64,000 bases of DNA from Prolixibacteraceae bacterium UBA6029 (GCA_002429385.1 DIZL01000074.1:43054-107053); one strand, 5' to 3'. Shown: positions 53,046-63,220, counted from the first letter of the stretch. The notes: generated by a model from the letters alone, not told the origin. Translations and numbers: made by a program.

Positions 53046-54071
53046 GTGGCCACCAACAAAAACGCAACCATACGCTATCAGACACTTAACCGGTGTTTCA
53101 GGAATCCTGGGAGAAAATACTACATTGAGGATTTGATTGAAGCCTGCAACGATTCTTTGTTGGATATCGATCCGTCTTCAACTGGAATAAAACGGCGACA
53201 GGTTTTTGATGATATCAAATTCATGCGCGACTCACAAGGGTTTGATGCTCCAATTGAATCTTTCAAGGATGGGAAGAAGGTTTATTACCGTTACAACGAT
53301 CTATCATTCTCAATTAATAATCAACTTTTGAATGAAAATGAAGCCAATCAATTAAAAGAAGCTTTGTTAACCATATCAAGGTTTAAAGGTATGCCTCAGT
53401 TTGAATGGGTCGATGAAATTTCTGCCCGTCTGGATTCCGGCCTTGGTTTATCTCATAACACGGGAAAAATAATTGAGTTTGAACAAAACAGTTTTTTACG
53501 TGGATTGGAAAATATAACTCCCAGCTATAATGCAATTTTGTATCAGAAGGTGGTTGAAATTGAGTACAGAAGTTTTAAACAGGATTTACCTCAGACAATT
53601 GCTTTTCATCCTTACTTTCTAAAACAGTACAATAACCGCTGGTATATTTTTGGATTAAACGATGCGAGCGGATTTATAATGAATCTGGCATTAGATAGAA
53701 TCATTTCAATTCAGGATAGTAAAAAGAAGTTCATTCCAAATGATACAATTGACTTCAGCGAGTATTTTGAGGATATTGTGGGTGTTACTGTTGAGAATAA
53801 TGGAAAGCTAGTAAAAGTAGTTTTGAAAGTTAACAACAACCTTCTGCCTTATATTCAGACAAAACCTATACATGGATCGCAAAAACTCAAACAACAAGGA
53901 GACTCATTTACAATCATTACCCTTGATTTAGTGCCAAATTACGAATTGGAATCAATTATTCTATCATACGGAGAAGGTGTTGAGGTGCTTGAGCCACTTT
54001 CATTGAGAAATAGGATTAGTGAAAGAATAAATACAATCAGCAATAATTATAAAACAATAAGTGCAGAATAG
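53046..54071 (+). CDS. WYL-domain transcriptional regulator
   Basis: A 341-residue protein. The N-terminal part is a winged-helix DNA-binding region (YQTLNRCFRN, YYIEDLIEACND, KRRQVFDDIKFMRDSQGF), residues ~165-235 form the WYL domain (VVEIEYRSFKQDLPQTIAFH, YFLKQYNNRWYIFGLND), and the C-terminus is WCX-like (VTVENNGKLVKVVLKVNNNL). This is the layout of BrxR/CapW-type repressors that control BREX, CBASS and other defence loci. The start is a GTG. The ATPase gene begins 28 nt downstream, so it likely regulates the island that follows. Confidence 0.85.
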   Translation: MATNKNATIRYQTLNRCFRNPGRKYYIEDLIEACNDSLLDIDPSSTGIKRRQVFDDIKFMRDSQGFDAPIESFKDGKKVYYRYNDLSFSINNQLLNENEANQLKEALLTISRFKGMPQFEWVDEISARLDSGLGLSHNTGKIIEFEQNSFLRGLENITPSYNAILYQKVVEIEYRSFKQDLPQTIAFHPYFLKQYNNRWYIFGLNDASGFIMNLALDRIISIQDSKKKFIPNDTIDFSEYFEDIVGVTVENNGKLVKVVLKVNNNLLPYIQTKPIHGSQKLKQQGDSFTIITLDLVPNYELESIILSYGEGVEVLEPLSLRNRISERINTISNNYKTISAE

Positions 54072-54099
54072 TTGCACAACTAACAACAAACTTTACAAC

Positions 54100-55641
54100 A
54101 TGAATAAAATAGGATTTCAAAATTTTAGAAGGTTTGAGAATTTTCAACCGATAGAATATAAGGATGTAACCTTTCTGGTGGGCCGAAATAATTCTGGTAA
54201 ATCAACACTTGTTAAAGCTCTGCTGCTTATTATTGACTATCTGAAATCAGAAGACGTCAGAACTTTTTCGTTCAGTAAAAACAATGTTGAAGATGTTAAT
54301 ATTGTTACCTATGGCAGAGCCAAATGTAAGAATAGAACTGACGATGACTTTATCGAATTTGAATTGCAATTTGATAATTTTAAAATTGATATAACTGTTA
54401 CAGGTAAATCGGATAGTACAAACATTGATGTGAAATCATATAGTATTTCCGATTTATCAAGAGGATTAATTTTTACATTATATCCAAGTAATTCCTCCAT
54501 TTCAATTTCAAATAAATCTCAGATTTCAGAGAATAAACCTTCAGAATACGAATATCTATTGAGTCAATTATTAGAAAAGGAATCTGACCTAAAAAAACAG
54601 ATTAAAGTAATTGAAGACAAGTTTAGTGAAACCTATATCATTACGAATAATGAGCTTAAGAGTTTAAAAGAAAAGATAAAAACGATTAGAGCAAGCATCA
54701 GAAAGAGTATTGTTAACAAAGACAATTTCAATTTAGACACCCATTTTAATAAGGATGCTTTAAAAGACATTATTGAAGATTCAATTTTGGAATTTTCTGC
54801 AGAATATGAAATGCAATATCATGACATTCAGAAAGGTAAAAAACAAAAGAAAAATTTTGAAAATCTGAAGGCATTTAAAGACAACAAATTTAAGATTGAA
54901 TCTTCAGTCTTAGAGATATTGGAAAAAATAGATCAAACAACCACTGTTTACCTTGGGGCAACATTATATAAACAATCTGCTTTATTTGCTATTCGAGATA
55001 AGAACAACACACTTGCTCAGGTCATACATGAATACAAACAATTAGGCATTGATAAAGAACAAGGTAGTGATGCATTTCTTTTCGTAAAAAAATGGATGAG
55101 TGAGAAAGAATTCGAAATTGGAGAATCGTTTGCAATAAAAATGCACGCAGGTGAAGCCTATGAAGTAGTCGTTAATTCAAATGGTATTGAAATACCATTA
55201 GCTGATAAAGGCATGGGGTCAATCCAGGCAATGCTTTTAATCCTTCGTATAGCTACGATTATTCACAAAAAGCAAAAAGACAAAAAAGATTATACGGTGA
55301 TTATTGAAGAACCTGAATTAAATCTTCATCCTGCATTACAAAGCAAGTTAGCAGATTTATTTTTTTACGTTAATAAAGAATATGGAATAAAACTAATTAT
55401 CGAAACACATTCCGAATATATAATTAGGCGGTCTCAAGTTTTAGTGGCTGAAAAGGAGCTTGAAATTGCTCCTAATGAAAATCCATTTTGTGTCTACTAT
55501 TTTGCAAAAGAGCTTGGAGTGCTTCCTTATCAATTAGAATATAAAGAAAATGGCAGATTCAATAGGAATTTTGGTGAGGGATTTTTTGATGAAGCAACAA
55601 AGAGTACTATGACATTACTTAAACTTAAAACTCAAGAATAA
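54100..55641 (+). CDS. AAA-family ATPase (AAA_15/DUF3696-like) of a putative defence pair
   Basis: A 513-residue SMC-like ATPase: Walker A GRNNSGKST (28-36), a central coiled coil (about residues 155-210), the ABC-like region LADKGMGSIQAMLLILRI (near 370), Walker B VIIEEPELNLHP (about 401), and IIETHSEYIIRR (about 433). The tail YKENGRFNRNFGEGFFDE resembles DUF3696. No TOPRIM or HNH nuclease domain is present, unlike OLD/Gabija or PARIS-type systems. It ends one base before the next gene, so the two act as a pair; the DNA here is visibly more AT-rich than the housekeeping region. Confidence 0.85.
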   Translation: MNKIGFQNFRRFENFQPIEYKDVTFLVGRNNSGKSTLVKALLLIIDYLKSEDVRTFSFSKNNVEDVNIVTYGRAKCKNRTDDDFIEFELQFDNFKIDITVTGKSDSTNIDVKSYSISDLSRGLIFTLYPSNSSISISNKSQISENKPSEYEYLLSQLLEKESDLKKQIKVIEDKFSETYIITNNELKSLKEKIKTIRASIRKSIVNKDNFNLDTHFNKDALKDIIEDSILEFSAEYEMQYHDIQKGKKQKKNFENLKAFKDNKFKIESSVLEILEKIDQTTTVYLGATLYKQSALFAIRDKNNTLAQVIHEYKQLGIDKEQGSDAFLFVKKWMSEKEFEIGESFAIKMHAGEAYEVVVNSNGIEIPLADKGMGSIQAMLLILRIATIIHKKQKDKKDYTVIIEEPELNLHPALQSKLADLFFYVNKEYGIKLIIETHSEYIIRRSQVLVAEKELEIAPNENPFCVYYFAKELGVLPYQLEYKENGRFNRNFGEGFFDEATKSTMTLLKLKTQE

Positions 55642-55642
55642 T

Positions 55643-56680
55643 ATGAGTGATTTTATAGTGTACGCTGAGAAAAAAGCTTTTGATGAAATTACTTTCAATG
55701 GTTCATATCCTAATCTTAAAAGTATTTTTACAAATCATTCTACCATTTTTCTTAATCTGACAAAAGATGAGGTAAAAGAAGATATATTGTCTGAAGGCGA
55801 AATCTTTTTCTATCTTCATGCTTATCCCGGAGCAAACATACCTGAAGCTTATCCTGCACAATTTCGGAATGTATATGCCGATTTTAGCACTCTTGTTTTT
55901 ACACCAAGAAGCATATATTTTTTAAATATTCCAAAACATGATGCGGATTCATTGCAGCAGCAATATGGGATAATAGTTCAAAGTAGCAATGATATTTCTG
56001 ATAATATTTTAAGGGGTGGGGCTCATCGAGAATTAAATAAGGATATGATATTAAATGTTGGGACCGGTTCAGGGTGGAAATCTTTATTCGATTTCACGTT
56101 ACCACCTTCGAATTCCCTTGTAATAACAGATGATTGGCTATTCAAGAATGAAGAGATGGGAAATATAATTGGAGAAACAAATATTGTAAATTTCATAGAT
56201 GCTATATTACCCATAGGATTATTAACTGATTTTCATATACTGATTATTACTGATGATCAGGACAGAACTCAGCTGCGTTGTGAAAAATTAGTAGCTGATT
56301 TAAGTAGTAGAATTAAGGTTTTAAGGGAGTACCCTATTGTTTTTGAACTTGTTTTTGCTGATACCATTCATAAAAGAAAAGCCATTTTAAACTATATTAG
56401 TGTTACATGTGATAAAGGGTTTGCTATGTTCAGATTAAGCGATAATATAACAATAAGGGATGATAATGACTTTAGATATGAAAGGGTATTTAATAGAATA
56501 GAAAAGGAAGAAGGTGATACAGTTTTTTATTCTGACACCCTCCTTTTGCACAAAATTAAGGATAAGTGTATTTCAGTTAAGCAGTACATAACTAATCGTC
56601 ACCAAGAACCTAATCGCAGGATTTTAGGTGATTGCAATTCTGACAAGTCTTTGAAAAACCGCCTAATCAACGACGTTTGA
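55643..56680 (+). CDS. Putative effector partner of the ATPase (possible PLD-like motif)
   Basis: A 345-residue protein I cannot assign. It begins SDFIVYAEKKAFDEITFNGS and lacks signal peptide or membrane helices. The region TIHKRKAILNYISVTCDKGF (about residues 241-260) resembles the HxR/K-x-I-x-T/N-Y ... GxGF pattern of MIT-C/phospholipase-D-like effectors in other defence systems, and a hydrophobic core (DFHILIITDDQDRTQL) precedes it. It follows the ATPase by 1 nt and precedes hsdM by 78 nt. A nuclease-like role is a guess. Confidence 0.7.
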   Translation: MSDFIVYAEKKAFDEITFNGSYPNLKSIFTNHSTIFLNLTKDEVKEDILSEGEIFFYLHAYPGANIPEAYPAQFRNVYADFSTLVFTPRSIYFLNIPKHDADSLQQQYGIIVQSSNDISDNILRGGAHRELNKDMILNVGTGSGWKSLFDFTLPPSNSLVITDDWLFKNEEMGNIIGETNIVNFIDAILPIGLLTDFHILIITDDQDRTQLRCEKLVADLSSRIKVLREYPIVFELVFADTIHKRKAILNYISVTCDKGFAMFRLSDNITIRDDNDFRYERVFNRIEKEEGDTVFYSDTLLLHKIKDKCISVKQYITNRHQEPNRRILGDCNSDKSLKNRLINDV

Positions 56681-56758
56681 AAATAAAAACAAGAATGCAC
56701 CTCCACTGCACAGTTAATTATTTACTTTGTATCATCAAACAAAAAGAAAAGGAAAACA

Positions 56759-58552
56759 ATGGCTATTAATAACAACCATAACTCAAAAGTCGATGTAAGT
56801 TTCATATTCCAGATTACTGATAAAGTACTGTGGAATACCTATTTGAAAAGTGAAGTTGGTGATGTAATTCTGCCTTTTGTAGTTATTCGACGTTTGGATT
56901 GTATCCTTGAGTCGGTAAATCAAAAAGTCAGGACAGCATACGAAACCTTTAAAGATAAGGTAAATGAAGACAAGCTCGACCCCATTCTCCGCAAAGCTGC
57001 AGGTGGGTTGCAATTCTACAATACCTCAAAGCACACACTCGAATCATTAAAGGAAAATCCTAGAACCATCGAGATTGACTTCCACAATTATCTGAATGGG
57101 TTTAATAAAGAAGTCAGGGATATTATTGACAATTTTCAGTTCGATAAGGTGATTTCCCGCCTGATCAAAAATAAGCTGCTTTATCAAATGATTGATGCCA
57201 TTTGTCAGGTTGATTTGCATACCGACAAAGTGGATAACCACGACATGGGTTATGTTTTTGAAGAATTAATCCGTGTAAGTAATGAGTTGAGCAATCAGGC
57301 TGCTGGGGAGCATTTTACCCCGCGCGATGTGATTAATTTAATGATTAGAATTATTTTCAGCACTGAAAGGGAAATCCTTATTCAGGCAGGAATTATCCGA
57401 ACTATTTATGATCCGACCCTGGGTACCGGTGGTATGATTAACCTTTCAAAAAACTATGTCCTCGACGTTTTGTGCAAAGACAGTGTTTATAAACCAACCA
57501 TCAGAACTTACGGTCAGGAAATTAACGAACAGTCTTACGCAATTGCCAAGTCTGAAGCGCTAATTACTGGCGAAAACGTGGACAATATTCGTCATGGAAA
57601 TACATTTACAGAGGACCGTTTTCCCGATAAACATTTTCATTACCAGTTTGCCAATCCGCCTTATGGGGTAACCTGGAGCAAGGATGCCGACTTTATTAAA
57701 AACGAAAGCGCCAATCCTGCCGGAAGGTTTTATGCCGGGTTACCGGCTACAAGCGATGGCCAATTGCTTTTCGTTCAACACATGATAAGCAAAATGGAGC
57801 GAGAAGGAGGAAAAATCGCTGTGGTAACCAATGGCTCTCCTTTGTTTTCCGGAGGTGCAGGTAGTGGTGAAAGTGATATTCGTAAATGGATCATCACCAA
57901 CGACTGGCTCGATTGCATTGTGGCCCTTCCTAAAGACCTCTTTTACAATACAGGAATCAATACATATATTTGGTTTATCACGAACCAAAAATCCAAGCAA
58001 CGCCGGGGAAAAGTACAGTTAATTAATGCTAATATATCCGAGGATAAATTAAATGGTGAAGAAGGTTTTTGCCGCCCCGAAAAGCGAGCAATGGGTAACA
58101 AACGAAATAAAATTGAATCGTTTCATATCGAAAAATTGGTTGAAATCTATACTCGTTTTGAAGAAGGTCCTTATTGCAAAATATACAACAACGACGATTT
58201 TGGATACTATCAGATAACAGTTGAACAACCGGAATACAACGAAAAAGGTAAACCCGTTAAAGATAAAAAGGGTGGAGTAAAACCGGATTCTAAAAAACGC
58301 GATAAAGAAACCATTCCGCTTACTGAAGACATCGAAGTGTATTTTCAGAACGAAGTACTCCCGAATGTTCCGGATGCTTGGATTGACTACGACAAAACCC
58401 GCATTGGCTATGAAATCAGCTTTACCAAATACTTTTATGAATACAAGGTATTAAGGCCGTCAGCAGAAATAAAAGCTGAAATTGAAGCCCTTGAATATGG
58501 CTCGATAGGACAAAAAGGGATTACCGAACTTCTTAAAGAGCTTTTGGGATGA
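56759..58552 (+). CDS. hsdM: Type I restriction-modification methyltransferase subunit
   Basis: A 597-residue N6-adenine methyltransferase subunit. It has an N-terminal HsdM domain (WNTYLKSEVGDVILPFVVIR), GEHFTPRDVINLMIRI, SAM-binding DPTLGTGGM (about 218), catalytic NPPY in FANPPYGVTWS (about 298), and SDIRKWIITNDWLDCIVALP. A charged insertion (KGKPVKDKKGGVKPDSKKRD) lies before the C-terminal HsdS-contacting helix. It partners with HsdS, whose start overlaps its stop by 4 nt, to methylate host sites. Confidence 0.95.
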   Translation: MAINNNHNSKVDVSFIFQITDKVLWNTYLKSEVGDVILPFVVIRRLDCILESVNQKVRTAYETFKDKVNEDKLDPILRKAAGGLQFYNTSKHTLESLKENPRTIEIDFHNYLNGFNKEVRDIIDNFQFDKVISRLIKNKLLYQMIDAICQVDLHTDKVDNHDMGYVFEELIRVSNELSNQAAGEHFTPRDVINLMIRIIFSTEREILIQAGIIRTIYDPTLGTGGMINLSKNYVLDVLCKDSVYKPTIRTYGQEINEQSYAIAKSEALITGENVDNIRHGNTFTEDRFPDKHFHYQFANPPYGVTWSKDADFIKNESANPAGRFYAGLPATSDGQLLFVQHMISKMEREGGKIAVVTNGSPLFSGGAGSGESDIRKWIITNDWLDCIVALPKDLFYNTGINTYIWFITNQKSKQRRGKVQLINANISEDKLNGEEGFCRPEKRAMGNKRNKIESFHIEKLVEIYTRFEEGPYCKIYNNDDFGYYQITVEQPEYNEKGKPVKDKKGGVKPDSKKRDKETIPLTEDIEVYFQNEVLPNVPDAWIDYDKTRIGYEISFTKYFYEYKVLRPSAEIKAEIEALEYGSIGQKGITELLKELLG

Positions 58553-59895
58553 TGAAAATTTATTCGGAACATAAGAAAACAGATTTTAGAATACTGAAGA
58601 AGATTCCTTCGCATTGGAGTCTTCAAAAGATAAAATTTATTGCGAATATTTATACTGGAGATAGTCTTAATGACGATTACAAAACTCTATTTGAATCGGA
58701 CGATAAAGATCATTTAGCATATATATCTTCAAAAGATATTAATGTTGATACTTCTGAAATTCAATATGAAAATGGAATGCGAATACCTTCAGACTATGGG
58801 AAATTCAAAATTGCACCGAAAAATTCTGCTGTTTTATGCATAGAGGGAGGAAGTGCTGGACGAAAGCTGGCATTTACAAATCAGGATGTTTACTTTGTAA
58901 ATAAACTTGCTTGTTTTAACGCAGTAAATCCAATAACAGCTAAATTTATTTATTACTCATTAAAATCTGATATTTTTCAAACTCAATTTTATAATTCCAT
59001 TACTGGAATGATTGGTGGGGTAAGTATTTCCAATTTAAAAAATTTTTATCTTTCAATTCCACCTCTTTCCGAGCAAACCCAAATCACCCGTTTTCTTGAC
59101 CACCAAACGGCCATTATTGACGAAATCATCCAGCGAAAGGAAAAACAGATTGAACTACTGAAGGAAAAACGACAATCCATTATCAATGAAGTGGTAACCA
59201 ATGGAATTAACCCCAATGCCAAAATGAAAGATAGTGGCATTGAATGGTTGGGCGATTTTCCTGAGAATTGGGAAATAAAGAAAATTAAGCACTTATCTCA
59301 AGTAATTTCTAAAGGTACAACTCCTTCAACTGAAGGAAGAGGAATGGTTGATTCTGGTATTAGATATTTAAAAGCTGAAAACATCAAAGACAATTTAGTT
59401 TCTGAAATGCCTGAATTTTATATTGATGATGAAACTAATGAGATATTAAAGAGGTCTCAACTAAAAGAAAACGATATACTTTTTGTAATTGCTGGTGCAA
59501 CTATTGGTAAAACTGCAATTCTTCAAAGAGAATTTACCCCAGCAAACACTAATCAAGCAATATCATTCATAAGATTAAAAGAAAACGAAAATTATAATTT
59601 TGTACATTATTGGTTAATGTCACCTAAGATAATTCAACAAGTATGGTTTAAGGCAGTTACATCGGCTCAACCTAATTTATCGATGGAAAATCTCGGGAAT
59701 CTACCTATATTTTATCCACCAAAACAAGAACAAATCCAAATAGTTGATTTCTTAAAAATTGTGAGTAAAAGAATGGATGAAGTATCATTACAAATTAGTA
59801 TTCAAATAGAAAGTCTAAAAGAATACCGTCAATCCCTCATTTCGGAAGCTGTCACAGGCAAAATTGATGTTAGAGATTGGCAAACTATAAATTAA
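58549..59895 (+). CDS. hsdS: Type I restriction-modification specificity subunit
   Basis: A 448-residue DNA-recognition subunit with two target-recognition domains (about residues 15-175 and 230-400), each ended by a conserved helix region (PPLSEQTQITRFLDHQTAII, and PPKQEQIQIVDFLKIVSKRM). The central repeat contains GIEWLGDFPENWEIKKIKHL, like the start IPSHWSLQKIKFI, showing the internal duplication. The two halves decide the two parts of the bipartite target. It overlaps hsdM by 4 nt. Confidence 0.95.
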   Translation: MMKIYSEHKKTDFRILKKIPSHWSLQKIKFIANIYTGDSLNDDYKTLFESDDKDHLAYISSKDINVDTSEIQYENGMRIPSDYGKFKIAPKNSAVLCIEGGSAGRKLAFTNQDVYFVNKLACFNAVNPITAKFIYYSLKSDIFQTQFYNSITGMIGGVSISNLKNFYLSIPPLSEQTQITRFLDHQTAIIDEIIQRKEKQIELLKEKRQSIINEVVTNGINPNAKMKDSGIEWLGDFPENWEIKKIKHLSQVISKGTTPSTEGRGMVDSGIRYLKAENIKDNLVSEMPEFYIDDETNEILKRSQLKENDILFVIAGATIGKTAILQREFTPANTNQAISFIRLKENENYNFVHYWLMSPKIIQQVWFKAVTSAQPNLSMENLGNLPIFYPPKQEQIQIVDFLKIVSKRMDEVSLQISIQIESLKEYRQSLISEAVTGKIDVRDWQTIN

Positions 59896-59906
59896 AGAAA
59901 TTTGCA

Positions 59907-62903
59907 ATGGCTGAAGGAACCAAGGAAATACATCTGGAAGATCATGTTGTAAAATACCTGACTAAAATTGCCCAACCCGAATTTCCGGAATATACCGTAA
60001 AAGATAACTCTTGTTACGACAAGGATTTGTGCCTGATACCGGAGGATGTTGTTGGGTTTTTCAAAGATACCCAGCCTAAAAAATACAAAGCCATCGTTGA
60101 CCAATTAGGCAGCGATACCGATAAAAAGATTGCCTGGTATGCATCTAAGGCTGTTGAATCGTTGAAGCACAAAACTATTAGTTATTTCAGGACCAAGCTG
60201 AAAGTTTCAGGCCAGCACTTAGAGCCAATCTTCTTCAAACCCCAACACAGCAAATCTCCCGAACATTTTGAATGGTATTCAAAAAACAGGCTAACTATTA
60301 TCCGGCAGCTTAAATATTCCAAAAAGAATGAAAATTCTATCGATATTGTTCTTTTTATCAATGGAATACCTGTTGCAACCATAGAGCTTAAAAATGCGTT
60401 GACAGGCCAATACCTTCATAATGCCATTAAGCAATACATCGAAAATCGTGATCCAAAAGAATCCTTATTGGAGTTCAAACGTTGCCTGGTTCATTTCGCA
60501 GTAAGCACCGAACAGGTTAGTATGTGTACCGAATTGAAAGGCAAAAGTACTTTCTTCCTGCCCTTCAACAAAGACTTGGTAAACCATGATGATAATGACT
60601 ATGCAACTTCTTATTTGTGGAAGGATGTTTTACGGAAGGATTCCATGCTTGATTTGATTCAGAATTACATTGATATTCAAATCAATAAAGAAAAGTACTA
60701 TGACATTAAAACAAAAGAATTAAAAGAAAAGGAAAAGCCTATCCTACTTTTTCCGCGCTTTCATCAGCGAAGGGCTGTTCAGAGTTTGCTGGCAGCAATA
60801 CATCAGGATGGTTTAGGCAACAAATACTTAATTTATCACTCGGCTGGCTCAGGTAAGTCGAACACCATAGCATGGTTGGCACATCAGTTGTCTGGGTTTC
60901 ATCAAAATCCGGATGATGAAAAATCATTGTACAACAGCATTATTGTGGTTACCGACCGTCGTATTCTGAATAAACAGATACAGGATAGCATTCGTCAGTT
61001 CCAACAGGTGCCCGGCAGTGTGGTTTATATCGATGAAACCAAGCCTAGTTCCGAACTGGCCGCAGCCATTGAAAATTGTACCCCAATCATTGTAACAACT
61101 TTACAGCGGTTTCCAATTATCTCTTCCACTCTATCGCAAAACAAGGATAAAACTTATGCTGTAATCATTGACGAAGCACACAGCTCCCAGGCAGGTGAAT
61201 CAGCTCGACACCTAAGAAAAGCATTATCACTGGACGAAGCCGAAAAGGAAGATGGAATAGTAAAAGATCTGGATGAAGTTATTGAGGAGGAAATAAAAAG
61301 TAAGGGTGACCAAAAGAATATCTCATTTTTTGCCTTTACTGCAACACCAAAACAAAAAACAATTGAGCTTTTCGGCACTATCAGAAACGGGCAGAAAGAG
61401 GCTTTTGATACCTACACGATGGAGCAAGCCATCAAAGAAGGCTTTATCAAAGATGTGTTGAAAAACTACATGAGCTGGAAGCGTTATTACAAACTGGTAA
61501 AGCGCAATGAATTGGCAGATAAAGAATACGAGAAAAAGAAAACCGTAAAATTACTTTCCTCCTTTGTTGATTTGCAGGATCATGCCATTGAGAAGAAGGC
61601 CAGAATAATGATCGAACACTTTGTTTCTCAAACTCAGAATGAAATACAAGGCAAAGCAAGAGCCATGTTGGTGACCCGTTCAAGGCTTCATGCTGTGCGG
61701 TTTAAGCGAAAATTCGATGATGTTATGAGGGAAATGAAGTTACCTTATGGTGCATTGGTTGCTTTCAGTGGTACTGTTACCGATGCCGAAACAGGCCAGG
61801 ATTACACCAAAGAGAACATGAATAATCTGGGTGGAAAAATAGATATATCTGATGCCTTTAAACTACCTCAATACAGGATTCTGATTGTGGCCAATATGTA
61901 TCAGACAGGCTTCGATGAACCATTGCTGCATACGATGTTTGTCGATAAAAAATTAGGCGGTTCAAGTACGGTGCAAACATTAAGCCGGTTAAACCGGACT
62001 GCTCCGGGTAAGGACTCAACAATGGTGCTTGATTTTGTGAATGATCCGGAAAAGGTTCAGGAAGATTTTCAAATGTATTACGGCGGCATTTATATGGATT
62101 TGGATGATCAGACCGATCCAAACAGTTTATATGATGTCCAGAATAAAATTGAAGCATATAATCTGATATATTCCAATGAATTGGAGGCGTATGCAAGACT
62201 CTTTTTTACAAAAGGTGACCACAAGGAAAAACTACAACCCATTTTAAACGAAGTAGTCAGAAGATTCACCGCCGAATTAAATGAAGATCAGAAAGTTGCT
62301 TTCAAGGCCAACATTAAAGATTTTGTCCGGCTGTATCGGTTCTTATCTCAGATCATCACGTTTACTGATGTTCAGTTGGAAAAATACTATGTTTTCCTTT
62401 CGGATTTATTCAAAAAGTTACCGGCCAGTAACAATGCTTTACCAACTGAAGTGTTGGACGAAATTGATCTGGATAGCTACAAGCTGCAATTTCAGTTTAA
62501 AACAGATTTGGATCTTCAAAGCAATAATACACCCATGCAGGGGTTGTCTCCGGGAGGTGATGGAAAAAAAGATGAAGATGAAATGGAATGGTTAAAGAAA
62601 ATCATCAAAGTATTAAACGATACTTACGGTTTGGATTTAAAGGAAGAGGATAAAGTTGAATTTGAAAGGGTTAGAAAGAACATTTATGCCAACGATGAAT
62701 TGATGAGTTTCTTCAATCCCAGAAACAGTAAAGACAATATTCAGGATAAATTCAACGAAGAAATTGACAATGAGCTATTGAATTTCATCAATACAAAACT
62801 TGAACTATACAACAAGCTTTCTGAGGATAAAGTTAACCTGATGTTTAAAAGGCTTTGGTTCAATGATATTTATGACCAGAGGGTAAGGGGACTTGTTGGA
62901 TAG
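59907..62903 (+). CDS. hsdR: Type I restriction-modification motor/endonuclease subunit
   Basis: A 998-residue subunit that translocates and cuts unmodified DNA. The N-terminal nuclease shows the D-ExK pattern (DIVLFINGIPVATIELKNAL, about 142-161). The superfamily 2 motor has Walker A YHSAGSGKSNT (about 310), DEAH (IIDEAHSSQAGES, about 420), SFFAFTATPKQ, and the second lobe with ILIVANMYQTGFDEPLL and TLSRLNRTAPGKD. The C-terminus is a helical HsdM-contacting domain. The ATG at 59907 is preferred over a TTG at 59877 that would overlap hsdS. Confidence 0.95.
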   Translation: MAEGTKEIHLEDHVVKYLTKIAQPEFPEYTVKDNSCYDKDLCLIPEDVVGFFKDTQPKKYKAIVDQLGSDTDKKIAWYASKAVESLKHKTISYFRTKLKVSGQHLEPIFFKPQHSKSPEHFEWYSKNRLTIIRQLKYSKKNENSIDIVLFINGIPVATIELKNALTGQYLHNAIKQYIENRDPKESLLEFKRCLVHFAVSTEQVSMCTELKGKSTFFLPFNKDLVNHDDNDYATSYLWKDVLRKDSMLDLIQNYIDIQINKEKYYDIKTKELKEKEKPILLFPRFHQRRAVQSLLAAIHQDGLGNKYLIYHSAGSGKSNTIAWLAHQLSGFHQNPDDEKSLYNSIIVVTDRRILNKQIQDSIRQFQQVPGSVVYIDETKPSSELAAAIENCTPIIVTTLQRFPIISSTLSQNKDKTYAVIIDEAHSSQAGESARHLRKALSLDEAEKEDGIVKDLDEVIEEEIKSKGDQKNISFFAFTATPKQKTIELFGTIRNGQKEAFDTYTMEQAIKEGFIKDVLKNYMSWKRYYKLVKRNELADKEYEKKKTVKLLSSFVDLQDHAIEKKARIMIEHFVSQTQNEIQGKARAMLVTRSRLHAVRFKRKFDDVMREMKLPYGALVAFSGTVTDAETGQDYTKENMNNLGGKIDISDAFKLPQYRILIVANMYQTGFDEPLLHTMFVDKKLGGSSTVQTLSRLNRTAPGKDSTMVLDFVNDPEKVQEDFQMYYGGIYMDLDDQTDPNSLYDVQNKIEAYNLIYSNELEAYARLFFTKGDHKEKLQPILNEVVRRFTAELNEDQKVAFKANIKDFVRLYRFLSQIITFTDVQLEKYYVFLSDLFKKLPASNNALPTEVLDEIDLDSYKLQFQFKTDLDLQSNNTPMQGLSPGGDGKKDEDEMEWLKKIIKVLNDTYGLDLKEEDKVEFERVRKNIYANDELMSFFNPRNSKDNIQDKFNEEIDNELLNFINTKLELYNKLSEDKVNLMFKRLWFNDIYDQRVRGLVG

Positions 62904-62927
62904 CTCGAAAAGGCTAAATATAAAACT

Positions 62928-63209
62928 ATGGCAACAAAAATTCAAATGGGTAACGATGAGTTTATACTCTACATCCGCAAAAATTATGAAGCGTGTTCAA
63001 TCGGCAACAGGGAACTGGGAAAGAAAACATGGGCATGGTTGGAACCAAAGGGAGCAACAAAAGTAAAAGAACTTCCTCAACATACATATTGGGTGAAGGC
63101 TGAGAAAGTTGAGGATGGTATGTTGCCCGAACATGCCACGCAATTTGAATTTGATAGATCTTTACTTCCAGAATTATACAATTACCTTGATGAATTAGGT
63201 CTGAAATAA
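62928..63209 (+). CDS. Small hypothetical protein downstream of hsdR
   Basis: A 93-residue soluble protein starting 24 nt after hsdR, in the same direction. Features are GNDEFILYIRKNYEACSIGN, KTWAWLEPKGATKV and TQFEFDRSLLPELYNYLDEL. No membrane helix or metal motif is seen. I do not recognise it; position suggests an accessory protein of the restriction locus, perhaps an inhibitor or tag. Confidence 0.65.
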   Translation: MATKIQMGNDEFILYIRKNYEACSIGNRELGKKTWAWLEPKGATKVKELPQHTYWVKAEKVEDGMLPEHATQFEFDRSLLPELYNYLDELGLK

Positions 63210-63220
63210 AAATCTTAGTT

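Noticed and set aside
54100..56680. The ATPase pair as Gabija, PARIS or Septu.
   Set aside because: There is no UvrD-like helicase, no TOPRIM domain and no HNH motif in either protein.
53046..62903. A BREX or DISARM system around the WYL regulator and methyltransferase.
   Set aside because: No PglZ phosphatase, BrxC/BrxL or DUF1998-type gene is present; the methyltransferase is a clear type I HsdM with HsdS and HsdR.
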